Below are positions 21,713 through 30,850 of a DNA stretch of 64,000 nt, one piece after another. Source of the stretch: Saxidomus purpurata (lineage: Eukaryota > Mollusca > Bivalvia > Venerida > Veneridae); NCBI GenBank assembly GCA_022818135.1, contig JAFMSR010000014.1:37001424-37065423 (forward strand), read 5' to 3'. The position numbers were made by a program, and so were the translations under genes. The first letter of the stretch is position 1, and every line of letters starts with the position of its first letter. A model generated the notes under the pieces. It was not told where the DNA came from. It searched no databases and saw only the letters and a list, made by a program, of their open reading frames with translations.

Positions 21713-23425
21713 GTCTGCTTAGCTGCTAGTCTGCTGAGCTGCTGGTCTGTTGAGTTGCTGGGCTGCTGGTAGCGAAAAGTCTGCTTGCAACGAAAACTCT
21801 TCAAGTAACGTAAACTTATGAATATAAGATATAAAATATCAAAATGAAAGGGTGTGTATATTATTTGTATCTACGCATAATTCGTGCTTCTGAAGTATCT
21901 TAAACATCCATTTCATTCAATATAGCACAATCTTAAACTTTAAAGTTTCGACTGCTGAACTGCTGGTCTGCTGAGCTGCTGGTCTGCTGAGCTGCTGGTC
22001 TGCTTAGCTGCTTGTCTACTGAGCTACTGAGTTGCTGGGCTGCTGGCAGCGAATAGTCTGCTTGCATCGAAAACTCTTCAAGTAACGGAAACAAATAAAT
22101 ACCGGTATAAGATATAAAATTTCAAAATGTACATTAATTGTATCTACGCATTATTTGTGCTTCTGTCGCATTTTAAACATCCATTTCATTCAATATAGCA
22201 CAATCAAAACTTTGAAGTTTCGGCTGCTGATCTGCTGAGCTGCTGGTCTGCTGGTCTGCTGAGCTGTTGAGCTGCTGAGCTGCTGGTCTGCTGAGCTGCT
22301 GATCTGCTGAGCTGCTGATTTCGTCTGGTCTGCTGAGCTACTGAGTTGCTGGGCTGCTGGCAGCGAAAGGTCTGCTTGCATCAAAAACTCTTCAAATAAC
22401 AGAAATAAATGAATACCGGTATAAGATATAAAATATCAGAATGTGTATAAATTGTATCTACGCATAAGTTGTGCCTCTGTCGTATTTTAAACATCCATTT
22501 CATTCAATATAGCACAATCTTAAACTTTGAAGTTTCGACTGCTGATCTGCTGAGCTGCTGGTCTGCTGAGCTGCTGAGCTGCTGAGCTGCTGAGCTGCTA
22601 GTCTGCTGAGCTGCTAGTCTGCTAGTCTGCTGAGCTGCTGAGTTGCTGGGCTGCTGGCAACGAAAAGTCTGCTTGCAACGAAAAATCTTAAAGTAACGTA
22701 AACTTATGAATATAAGATATAAAATATCATAAATGAAAAGGCGAGTATTTATTGTTTCTACGCATAATTCGTGCTTCTGTCGCATTTTTGAGGAAAAAAA
22801 AACCATTTCATTCAAGATAGCACAATCTTAAACTTTGAAGTTTCGGCTGCTGAACTGCTGAACTGCTGGTCTGCTGGTCTGCTTAGCTGCTGGGCTGCTG
22901 GCAGCGAAAAGTCTGCTTGCAGCGAAAACTCTTCAAGTAACGGAAACTAATGGAAACCGGTATAAAAATGAAATACAAAATGTATGTATATTAATTGTAT
23001 CTACGCATAATTCGTGCTTCTGTCGTATTTTAAACATCCATTTCATTCAATATAGCCAAGTTCACGCTGCTAGGTTGCTAAGCTGCCAGTCTGCCAAGTT
23101 CTCTCTGCTAGGGTGCTAAGCTGCCAGTCTGCCAAGTTTACGCTGCCAGTCTGCCAAGTTCACGCTGCTACGCTGCCAGTCTGCCAAGTTCACGCTGCTA
23201 CGCTACCAGTCTGCCAAATTCACGCTGCTACACTGCCAGTCTGCCAGTCTGCCAAGTTCACGCTGCTACGCTGCCAGTCTGCCAAGTTCACGCTGCTAGG
23301 CTTCTACGCTGCCAATCTGCCAAGTTCACGCTGCTACACTGCCAGTCTGCCAGTCTGCCAGTCTGCCAACTTCACGCTGCTACACTGCTACGCTGCCAGT
23401 CTGCCAACTTCACGAAAATGCTAAT
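21713..23425. repeat. Nested higher-order satellite: CTGCTGAGCTGCTGGT arrays in roughly 300-bp units
   Basis: Four or five large units, marked by 'aaactttgaagtttcg' at about 21930, 22205, 22525 and 22832, each hold an inner array of CTGCTGAGCTGCTGGTCTG plus a conserved block 'gaaaactcttcaagtaac', 'ctacgcataattcgtgcttctg' and 'catccatttcattcaatatagc'. The inner arrays differ in length. From 23060 the inner unit changes to CTGCCAGTCTGCCAAGTTCA (about 28 bp) up to 23415. The frames through it are repeat artefacts, not genes. Confidence 0.9.
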
Positions 23426-23544
23426 CTGTCATAAATTTCACGTGTCATTTAAAGTAATTGCAATTAATTCCGCAGCCGGTGAGATGATTGTTGTTTACAT
23501 ATTATAACACTGCTTTAATCACCAGTTATAAGACCACTCAGATG

Positions 23545-23640
23545 TTCTGTTCTGTTCTGTCATTTATATATCGATTAAAAAATATGTATACACAGAACAG
23601 TGCAGAACAGAACAGAACTTTATTCGACGTGTACCAACAT
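23545..23640 (-). mobile_element. Retroelement 3' end with (TTCTG)n tail
   Basis: On the minus strand GAATAAAG is followed by TTCTGTTCTGTTCTG, the look of a non-LTR retrotransposon or SINE 3' end. A plus-strand TGTTCTGTTCTGT block at 23546 makes an inverted repeat about 40 bases apart. The body upstream (23640-23960) is not recognised. Confidence 0.5.
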
Positions 23641-23961
23641 AGTACGTAGTCATACCGTATCAATTTTATACATTACAATACAATGTCATGTTCAGCGATA
23701 CAGTACAAATGTAAGTTCATTATATAAATACACAAAACACAAAATCAGATTGTACATGTACGGCAGCTGTGAGGATGAGCTGTCATAGAGATCATTGAAC
23801 ATAAGAAAGAGATATTCTCAGTTTCGGAGATTCTTCAACGTATTTTGACAGTTTGAACGTAATATTTTAAAAGGGCTATAGATTTATACATGCTTGGTCT
23901 TACGTAGTAATATTTCTTAATGTACTTTTTTTCTTATATCATAGTAACATGTACAGTAACA

Positions 23962-24060
23962 GTACATACATACATACATACATAATCTTTATTGCATAAA
24001 ACCTCATACAACGTTTATAGCAAAACAATACACAATTATCGATCAAATATATACAAATAT
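23962..24060 (-). mobile_element. Retroelement 3' end with (TATG)n tail
   Basis: The minus strand reads 'ggttttatgcaataaagatt' followed by TATGTATGTATG, a typical 3' tail of a non-LTR element. Only the end is visible. Confidence 0.5.
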
Positions 24061-24235
24061 CGTTTTATTGTCATTTAAAACATTCATTTGTCACACTATA
24101 CACGTGTATAGTAACTGCATGTATACTACCTAAAAACAAGTCCGAGTATAAATGTGATATATCCGATTTAATATACATCCGATGTAAGTTGTTTTATTTT
24201 GTTTGCGAAACAAGTACACTGACTGATTTATTCTA

Positions 24236-25579
24236 TTAACGGACGCTTATGTTTCTGGTTTCGTCGATTTCGATCATGCCACAGTTTTCTGTGTACAACA
24301 AACAGGTGGCCGAATTGTCCAATGGGGTACCGAACCTGGCAGTGATAGAGATTTCTCCGCGTTTGAGCAGCGGAAATGTCATGCTATTTCCATACTCGGG
24401 ATCTATACTGAACAAATAGAATGCAAATCCCCGCCCCACATCAGTAGGCTTGAAGGGAATACCCCTTCCGGTCATGTACTCGCTTAATCTATCGTACACT
24501 TGTAGTGCGCGCACATCTCTAGTACCGTCCCCTTCTCCCCGCGAGAACAAGACATCCAGCGGTTCTGTCGGAACGGAAACGCCATTTATGTTTAAAGATA
24601 TGTATCTCAGATCCATGTTTATGAAATTGTACGGCGACCGTTTGTACGAGCCGGCGAATGCGTCGCCGTGACAAAAGCACACTAACGCGACTCTGGGAAG
24701 TGGGTTAGATTGAATGTTGTTCCATTGAAAAACGGTTTGATTCTGGGGTACGTTACAGCATAATATCTGTCTCTTGATTATCGGATACTTCGCGGACGTG
24801 CCAGAACGTAACAGTTTATTGTGGGCTACAATTATTGCTGGGTTTATTTTCAAGCGACACACCCGTAGAAAGGCGTCTAATATTTCCACGCGATAGTTGT
24901 CGGCCGCCGGTCCCGTGTCCTCCGAACTCATGAGGCAGAATTTTGGCGAGGTTCTTTTTAGTGTTATGTCAAGTTTAATGCCATTTAACAGATATCGATT
25001 TGTCAGAAAGCAGTCGGTCAACAATGGCCCCGACAGCTCGAAGACGGCCGATTTCTCTACAATTTTGTAACGCTGAAACAGGCCCAGATTTGCGGCTCTA
25101 AGAGGCAGGACGCTGTCAAATGCGTCTGCCGTGTCCGGATAGTACATCTGGCTCGTCATGGAAGAGGCTTTTTCGTCAGAAGTAGTTGACAAGAGATTGT
25201 GAAAGAATGCTAGATACGGGTACGTATTTGCAGAATTAACAATTACACCGTTCATTTTTGTATCTATTTCGGAAAACAGAGAATGAAACATGTTATTTAC
25301 CGGCGTGACAAAAGGCTCCCCATCGGCCCCCGTGAACGGGGAACCATCTCTATTCAGTATGCGACATTTAAGATACAATGTACTCTTTGACAGGTCGGCG
25401 TAAACGTCGCCCTGTAAATTGACCTCGAAGGACAGCGGATTCAGTCCGTGGTACTGAGAAATGGGCCTAAAGTCCTCGTAATAACGTTTATAGATGGCCA
25501 CTTGATTTTTCGGAATATCGAACAAATTCAACCCGTGCGGGGCCACATCATACCCGCTTTCTGGAGAGAACACCGACAT
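24236..25579 (-). CDS. F54H12.2-like protein, probable capsid protein
   Basis: 447 residues, ATG at 25579-25577, TAA at 24238-24236, uninterrupted. I recognise the family widely annotated in invertebrates as 'F54H12.2-like', adjacent in many genomes to an F54H12.3-like integrase. Family marks seen: MFHSLFSEIDTKMNG and NTYPYLAFFHNLLS (about residues 90-130), AKYPIIKRQ (about 265), DAFAGSYKRSPYNF (about 305-318) and a C-terminal GMIEIDE. It is predominantly beta-type sequence without signal peptide or membrane helix. Size and company suggest a double-jelly-roll major capsid protein of a Polinton-type virus; that structural role is inference. It is the last gene of the cassette, six bases beyond the end of the basic frame. 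The intact frame contrasts with the broken integrase. Confidence 0.82.
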   Translation of the reverse strand: MSVFSPESGYDVAPHGLNLFDIPKNQVAIYKRYYEDFRPISQYHGLNPLSFEVNLQGDVYADLSKSTLYLKCRILNRDGSPFTGADGEPFVTPVNNMFHSLFSEIDTKMNGVIVNSANTYPYLAFFHNLLSTTSDEKASSMTSQMYYPDTADAFDSVLPLRAANLGLFQRYKIVEKSAVFELSGPLLTDCFLTNRYLLNGIKLDITLKRTSPKFCLMSSEDTGPAADNYRVEILDAFLRVCRLKINPAIIVAHNKLLRSGTSAKYPIIKRQILCCNVPQNQTVFQWNNIQSNPLPRVALVCFCHGDAFAGSYKRSPYNFINMDLRYISLNINGVSVPTEPLDVLFSRGEGDGTRDVRALQVYDRLSEYMTGRGIPFKPTDVGRGFAFYLFSIDPEYGNSMTFPLLKRGEISITARFGTPLDNSATCLLYTENCGMIEIDETRNISVR

Positions 25580-25585
25580 ACTGAT

Positions 25586-25771
25586 TTACTTTTTATCTCT
25601 TTTTCTCTTCGTGAAAATGTCCACCAGTGTTTTACGGTTAAAAGAATCTGTCCGTTTTCCGCGATTTTTACCAATGTTATTTGTAACACCTCGTTTTACG
25701 GGTTTTCTTTTCTTGCTATTTTTTCGCTTCGTTTTCCCTTGTTTGAGAAAAGATTTTTCGGCCTGCTGCAA
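25586..25771 (-). pseudogene. Basic C-terminal part of the Asn-rich protein (shifted frame)
   Basis: An open frame rich in Lys and Arg (KTKRKNSKKRKPVKRG and FTKRKRDKK) with a TAA six bases before the capsid start. It stays open upstream to about 25840 (with GCEECSCTG) but has no ATG of its own that makes sense. It is read in a different phase from the Asn-rich frame it overlaps, so the two are best explained as one gene split by a frameshift. A basic DNA-binding core-like role is a guess. Confidence 0.5.
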
Positions 25772-26076
25772 CGTTTGTTCAGTAGGAGAACTACCTGTAC
25801 AACTGCACTCTTCGCACCCGTATTTTGGTTCTTACTACTTAAAATATTACGAACGACAGGCTGCGAAAAAGTGCTGGCGGTCGACTGACTGCCACTGTTA
25901 TCACCGCCGTTGTTGTTGTTGTTATTATTATTATTATTATTATTCAAGTACTGGGTTTCTGTTTGAAAACTGAAGTTTCCGCGATTTTCTTTTTGCGTGT
26001 TTTTTTCGAAGAAGTCACTCCAGCCTTTAAAATCTGGCACATAGACGTTGGAATACTGCGAGGATGCAAAATTCAT
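25696..26076 (-). pseudogene. Asn-rich protein, N-terminal part
   Basis: ATG at 26076-26074 (MNFASSQYSNVYVPDFKGW). Aromatic-rich N-terminus, a run of 12 Asn at about residues 45-56, then GGDNSGSQSTAS. After about residue 90 the frame loses character while another frame becomes Lys/Arg-rich, consistent with an indel between about 25780 and 25860. Function unknown; position directly upstream of the capsid gene suggests a virion-associated protein. Confidence 0.55.
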
Positions 26077-26410
26077 TATACTGTAAACTGTCTTAATCCG
26101 TGGTTACGATTTATCCATTAAATTAATGTTAGTACCATACACACACACACACCCAGTGACAACGAAACACTGTAACGACACGTTTATGTATACATGCATA
26201 TCCTTTGGACACCGGCATATTTTTTTACACACTCGACAGACATGCATGCGTTTTTGTAAACACTGTACATCACGTTATGGCTACTTTCGGTTTACTGCGC
26301 GTGCTGTATACGTCAGCAAATAGATTGAGCTGTAACATGAAAGTAAAATTTCCATTGGCCCACCTACATAGGTCAGGCGCAGGGGTCACCCTGTCTGCTA
26401 ACATGCGCAT

Positions 26411-26447
<37 letters not shown>

Positions 26448-27029
26448 AACGAGAGGTCAATTTCAAGCGTTCTCATAAGATGTCAATATACCTAGGTTTG
26501 AGTACGACATGTCTGCTTTAAGTCTGTGAAAAAATATTTGCACGCACTCAAAACACTATCCCACAGGGGCCTGTACGCGAACGTTGGTAAAATGAAAATT
26601 TTCAAAGCTGGTAAAATTGTGTCCAAGGTCATTTTCAAGGTCGTCTTAAAGTGTCAGCATTTGCCTCGGACGTCTGAGTTTTCAACATTCAGGAGCTGTC
26701 GGCATAGCCTTTAAATTCATACAGACAAAACGTGTTCCATACGGTCACTGTCACTTCTATGGAAGGCCAAACCTGTCTTAACCCGCGTATACGTTTTATT
26801 ACGTTACAGGTGTTCAAAGGATATTGGTTATAGTTGGTTATTAATCTATATACTACTTTGCAAGCTGCGGTGATAATCCTTTTGTTACGTTTTGTGCCGA
26901 AAGCACAACGATGAGCGCCGAGTAAATCCTTTGTGTACACAAACAGTTACAGGTATATTTGACAGTGTTGTAAAACAGTACGTATTATAGTCATTGCGTG
27001 GTATATACGCGCGATCGTTTAATAAAATA
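26077..27029. other. Cassette interior without a supported gene
   Basis: Includes a CA run (26140-26152) and a 30-base T run (26415-26444). Open frames at 26526-26714 (plus, basic) and 26689-26940 (minus) lack an ATG start and known similarity. A lost gene could have stood here. Confidence 0.45.
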
Positions 27030-28193
27030 CTATTTAAGCTTTTCACCTCGGGGCTGTACCGACTTCAGTTCCGAATACGGAACGTAACTATCAAAGTCAG
27101 GTCCGTAACCTTGCCAACGAATTAGTGCCTATTTCTTAGACCCCTTACCTCGAACCTTTATTACGCGTTCAATTTTATACCGGGTATCCTTTCCCTTAAG
27201 CACGGGCTGTAGCTCGGACGCGTAGAGTGCACCGACGATCGTCACGCACTTTATACATGGCTACATTATTTCGGATAAATCTGTCGTAAACTTCGAATAT
27301 TTCCTCCGAGAACTTTTGACTTAGTGCTCTGCGATCAAACAGGCCGCGCAGATGAGAAATCCTAACAGACTGTCCGAGTTTGTATTTAAAACGAGGCCCC
27401 CTTTTTACGGTTGGCAGTTTGGGTTTCACTTCGGCGACTTCTCTATAGAATTCTTTTTTGTACGGCGTGTTAATGTACAAGTCGTTCCATAACCGAGTTT
27501 CGTTCGCGGCGTTTACCTCTACCGGACTGATGCCCAGAGATCTATGTATTCTTTTATTGTACGCGTCGACGAGCTGAGGTAGCTTGTCAATATATCGGTA
27601 GGTGTTGTTGTGATGGAGATACGCAAATATGACCCGTTTAATAGTCAGCATGAATCTTTCTGCGTACCCAGCTTTAACCGGAGGATGTGCAAATATTTGC
27701 TTTATGCCGCGCTGTTTCAGATACTGAGACATTTTCCGGTTCCGGAATTCCCCGCCCATATCGCTCCTAAGAACCCTGCAATTTCCCATTTTTCCCAGCA
27801 CCGTCCCGAGAGCTCGCAGTACAGTTTCCGCCCGTTTATTCGCGATGGCACGGACCATCGCTACGCGCGTAAATACATCAATTACAACGAGAAGAAAATG
27901 ACAGTTATCGTTATGTTTGGCCAGTCTCGACATATCGGCAAGGTCCGTATCGTACATATCGCGTATGCCTCTCGTTATGACGCGACTATATTAAGCGGTT
28001 TCCTGATGGGCCGGCCGGTCGTGTACGAGTCCTGTTTGCTAAGAAAATTGTCCACGTATTTCCTACTTATACCGTGAATGTTGCCGCGCGCGTCGATCAC
28101 TTGCTTCAATTTTGCCGGTCCAGTAAAACTGGCTGGGTCGCTGGGGTCGTTGTATATTTTAGTGAGATACCTGTATTTCGCGTCGTTCTGCAT
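27030..28193 (-). pseudogene. F54H12.3-like rve integrase with chromodomain, broken
   Basis: Integrase that would insert the element's DNA. Three parts in three frames. 28193-27975: N-terminal region (KYRYLTKIYNDPSDPASF, ISRKYVDNFLSKQDSY) typical of F54H12.3-like integrases. Up to 27196: the rve core with catalytic Asp5 (TDLADM), Asp66 (RSDMGGEF) and Glu100 (GYAERF), numbered from the Met at 27957, 33 residues between the last two. 27196-27030: a chromodomain-like end with RWQGYGPDFDSYVPYSEL. Frameshifts lie near 27985 and 27200, and a TAG (27131-27129) interrupts the chromodomain. The catalytic triad is preserved but the protein cannot be made whole. Confidence 0.85.
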
Positions 28194-28231
28194 TATTGTA
28201 TTAAGTTAAGGTTAAGGTCGCGTGCCGTTGT

Positions 28232-28618
28232 CTAGAGCGTGTTTGAGCGTTTAGTCTTCGAGGAACAGTCCGCTTCGTCAAAGCCCGTCAACGTGTCAAA
28301 ACCGAAGGGGGACTGAAGCTGCTCGCCGGTACGTCCGTGACCGCCGGCTTTCAGATACTTTAACCTCGGCGAAGGCAGCACGTAACCGATACACGTACTC
28401 AGCAGAACCAGCCACAGGTCCTTGTCGGCGGAATCAGAAATTATCTGCGAAACCGACACGGCTACTATTCCGTATATCAATATTATCTGAGCCGCGAATG
28501 TGATACAGTTTTTAGCTGTGCGCTGACGACGGGATATAGTCGATGCTGATGTCGAGGCTGTGATCAAATTGTCGTCTGCTCGATTTTTTCTTAACAGCGA
28601 TTGGGGAGCCCAGTTCAT
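28232..28618 (-). CDS. Small membrane protein of the cassette
   Basis: 128 residues, ATG at 28618-28616. A hydrophilic Ser/Thr/Arg N-terminus, then two likely membrane segments: about residues 38-62 (FAAQIILIYGIVAVSVSQII) and about 68-84 (LWLVLLSTCIGYVLPSP), joined by a short DSADKD turn, and a hydrophilic Gly/Ser C-terminus. No enzyme motif. Two close helices with a GYxLPSP end recall holin-like or envelope-associated virus proteins; the role is a guess. It is the first gene of the cassette; 38 bases separate it from the integrase frame. Confidence 0.6.
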   Translation of the reverse strand: MNWAPQSLLRKNRADDNLITASTSASTISRRQRTAKNCITFAAQIILIYGIVAVSVSQIISDSADKDLWLVLLSTCIGYVLPSPRLKYLKAGGHGRTGEQLQSPFGFDTLTGFDEADCSSKTKRSNTL

Positions 28619-28747
28619 AACTTTCCATTTTACAAACGGTAATAATTATTAATAATTATAATTGTTCTACACAACGGGTACAGCCTGTCACTTTTCCCAA
28701 ACACTTAATACGGACAGATCTAACGTATGATTATCAGTTAAAGCTGC

Positions 28748-28955
28748 CTACTTAGAACAACGACACCTCCGCTCAATCTAAAGCAACGAAAACATTTCGG
28801 GCATCAATACCAAATACTTGCGAGACAATACACTATAATTACTTAAGCCTACTTAGAGCGATTAGTAACACCCGCCATTGTTCTCCATTTAATCTTAAGC
28901 GCACGAAACATTTCGCGCGTCAATACTAAATATTTGGACACAATACACCATTCAA
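28748..28955. repeat. Degenerate tandem pair (about 95 bp) upstream of the cassette
   Basis: Two blocks, from 28748 and 28852, each start 'cctacttaga', contain 'gaaacatttcg', 'gcgtcaatac' or 'gcatcaatac', and 'aaatattt'/'aaatactt', and end 'acaatacac'. They may be part of the element's terminal or promoter region. Confidence 0.55.
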
Positions 28956-29136
28956 AACATTTCTATGTATTGTTTGTTTACACCTAGGTGTGAAAGTCAA
29001 TGTTTACATAACACCTTAAGTGGAAGAGGAAGTCAAACCCTGCTAGCCCTCTCATTCCCTTACTACTAGACTCTACAAGAAAAAAGGTCAGAAAATATTC
29101 TTACTTTTATTCATAAGTGTTTTGAATAAGCGATAA

Positions 29137-29726
29137 TTTGAATCTAGATCTGAGTTAAATGGCACTATTAATTCTATCGAGAAAGCTGTGTCCTTGCGTG
29201 AAGCTACTAGAGCTCTTGATTACGTAAAAGAGGCTGAGGCGTTAATGAGACACCGTAACAAGCTTAAAAGAATAGCCGACGGATCCTCCGCCGACTGGGC
29301 AACCATTCACTAGTCCTATAAATAAGTCCTCACGTTACCCATTTAACCTTTAATCACGTTACATGAAAAATGAAAAACATAAAATACATGTATAATTAAA
29401 ATGTGAAAGATTAAAGGTTGAATGGGTAACGCGAGGGCTTATTTATAGGACTAACCATTCACGAGAACAAGAATTTGGTTCATGCTAGCGATGAGGAGGA
29501 TGTCAAACGGATCAAGAGGACAGACGAAAAGGCTCGAACCCGTCTGGATAAAAACAAAACAGATGTCGCTTTTGTTCATAGTAACATTAATAATAACATG
29601 TCTATTCATTCAATTTTTTGTAGCTCACACAAAGGTGGCAGACCAGCCTTGTCGGGTAGGGTAGATTCAACGCAACCCGTTCATCTCCCGAAACAGGTCG
29701 TATGCTTCAAGTGCGAGAAACCATGA
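29137..29726 (+). pseudogene. Retroelement gag-like relic with zinc-knuckle start
   Basis: The frame reads ...SIEKAVSLREATRALDY, HRNKLKRIADGSSADWATIH up to 29310, then after the inserted MITE ENKNLVHASDEEDVKRIKR to QVVCFKCEKP and a stop. A helical charged domain, an acidic stretch, a basic stretch and a CxxC knuckle (CFKC) fit the gag-like first frame of a retroelement (DIRS-like is my best guess). The knuckle is truncated by TGA and no reverse transcriptase follows. Confidence 0.5.
29311..29453. mobile_element. 143-bp MITE with 9-bp target duplication
   Basis: Long inverted repeats of about 46 bp (TAGTCCTATAAATAAG ... CTTATTTATAGGACTA) nearly meet in the middle. ACCATTCAC lies at 29302-29310 and again at 29454-29462. 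Nine-base duplications are typical of Mutator-like elements. It splits the gag-like frame; removal of the MITE and one duplicate restores reading continuity. Confidence 0.88.
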
Positions 29727-30179
29727 AACAACAGTCCAGTTCAACTACTGGGATAACTGATTCTTGGCGTGTAGTAACGGTACTATTAATGCACTTTTTT
29801 CGCCTTCTAGTCCATAACTTTCCGATGAATTTTGGTCACAGAACAGATGTTTAGCCATTTATCAAGGGAATACTGACATTTAAAAAGAAATTGCAGATAG
29901 CCTCGTTGTAGTTATCTCCCTTATTTTGTAATTATTTTGTATAGTTATACATTAAATTTGCTTTCGGTTTATTGTGTAATTTCAACTTGTTTATTCTACA
30001 GACTATCATTGTGATTTTCGCAATGTTTCAGAAGCTGCCAGCTTCAAGTTTTAAGGTGTGTAGGTAACTATAATCCTTTAGTCCTGGATAAATCATGACA
30101 TTTGTTAGAGCTGGAGATGCGATATTTTCTGTGTACTTCCGATTGGTTAATCCGCATCCATACCACTTTATAAGGAATT
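29727..30179. other. No recognisable feature
   Basis: No supported feature. Confidence 0.55.
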
Positions 30180-30430
30180 CAGTTAAGTACGCTTAACGCA
30201 GGTTCGATCCCCCGCTCCTCCACTAACATAACTAATGGTCTTTCGGATGATACCTAAAACCGAGTCCCGATGTGTCGGTGCTGCTTACGGGGCATGTTAA
30301 AGAACCAGACGGTGTCTCTTGAACGGGACGCGTTAGATGTATCTTGCACCATCCCCCGAAACCGGAAATAACTAATCTCTTCTGGGTGCATTGGTCATAT
30401 TGATTATCCAGTACTAACGATAAAACTCTA
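30180..30430 (+). mobile_element. SINE-like element with B box
   Basis: GGTTCGATCC at 30201 is followed by a body with 'ggtctttcggatgatacctaa', 'gagtcccgatgtgtcgg', 'ggggcatgttaaagaacc', a layout found in tRNA-derived SINE bodies. The A box is not recognisable. Confidence 0.5.
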
Positions 30431-30850
30431 AAAATACATTCATTCTATTTTACATAGTTATTCGTTTTTGTGTTAGGTAAAAGTTGTTAAGCTAGAAAGA
30501 CGCTCAATATAGATGTTTGTAGCACAAAAGTTCGAATTTATAGAGTGTGTTAACTTTACAAATGTAAACATCATGATTTACATATTATGTAACGAAAAAG
30601 TGCTTTATATATTTGCAGGTCTGATGACTTTCTCACCTTCTGATATATGAACTGTATGCAAACTTTGGTAACCTGGAGAGAACTTTCGTTTAATTCAGAA
30701 TTTTAGATAAATATTACTTATAATTATGAAGATAACATTTTTCAGTGTGTTTGACCCAGTATGCCTAGATGGAGGACTCACGCTGTACCGAAAGAAAGTC
30801 GGCTAGATGGAGTAACAGTGTATCAATGACAAACGTCACGGTTTAAAGGG

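Larger units (their letters stand above)
24236..28618 (-). mobile_element. Polinton/Maverick-like (virus-derived) cassette
   Basis: Minus-strand block with, in order, a two-helix membrane protein (28618-28232), an rve integrase with chromodomain (28193-27030), an Asn-rich then basic protein (26076-25586) and an F54H12.2-like capsid candidate (25579-24236). All genes are co-directional. Base composition (about 45-50% GC in coding parts) exceeds the flanks. No polymerase, FtsK/HerA-type ATPase or protease is present, and no terminal inverted repeats could be matched, so it is an incomplete or minimal element. The integrase and Asn-rich frames are broken, so it cannot move on its own. Confidence 0.8.

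Noticed and set aside
22190..22815. Gln/Ser-rich proteins (AQQTSSSADQQ)
   Set aside because: Translations of the CTGCTG satellite; several frames equally open.
23546..23620. TGTTCT/AGAACA inverted repeat as a steroid-receptor element
   Set aside because: Better explained by (TTCTG)n retroelement tails; spacing far from the 3-bp rule.
25448..25973. Plus-strand frames of 120-146 codons
   Set aside because: Antisense to the capsid and Asn-rich genes and without family features.
27610..28077. 155-codon plus-strand frame
   Set aside because: Antisense shadow of the integrase core.
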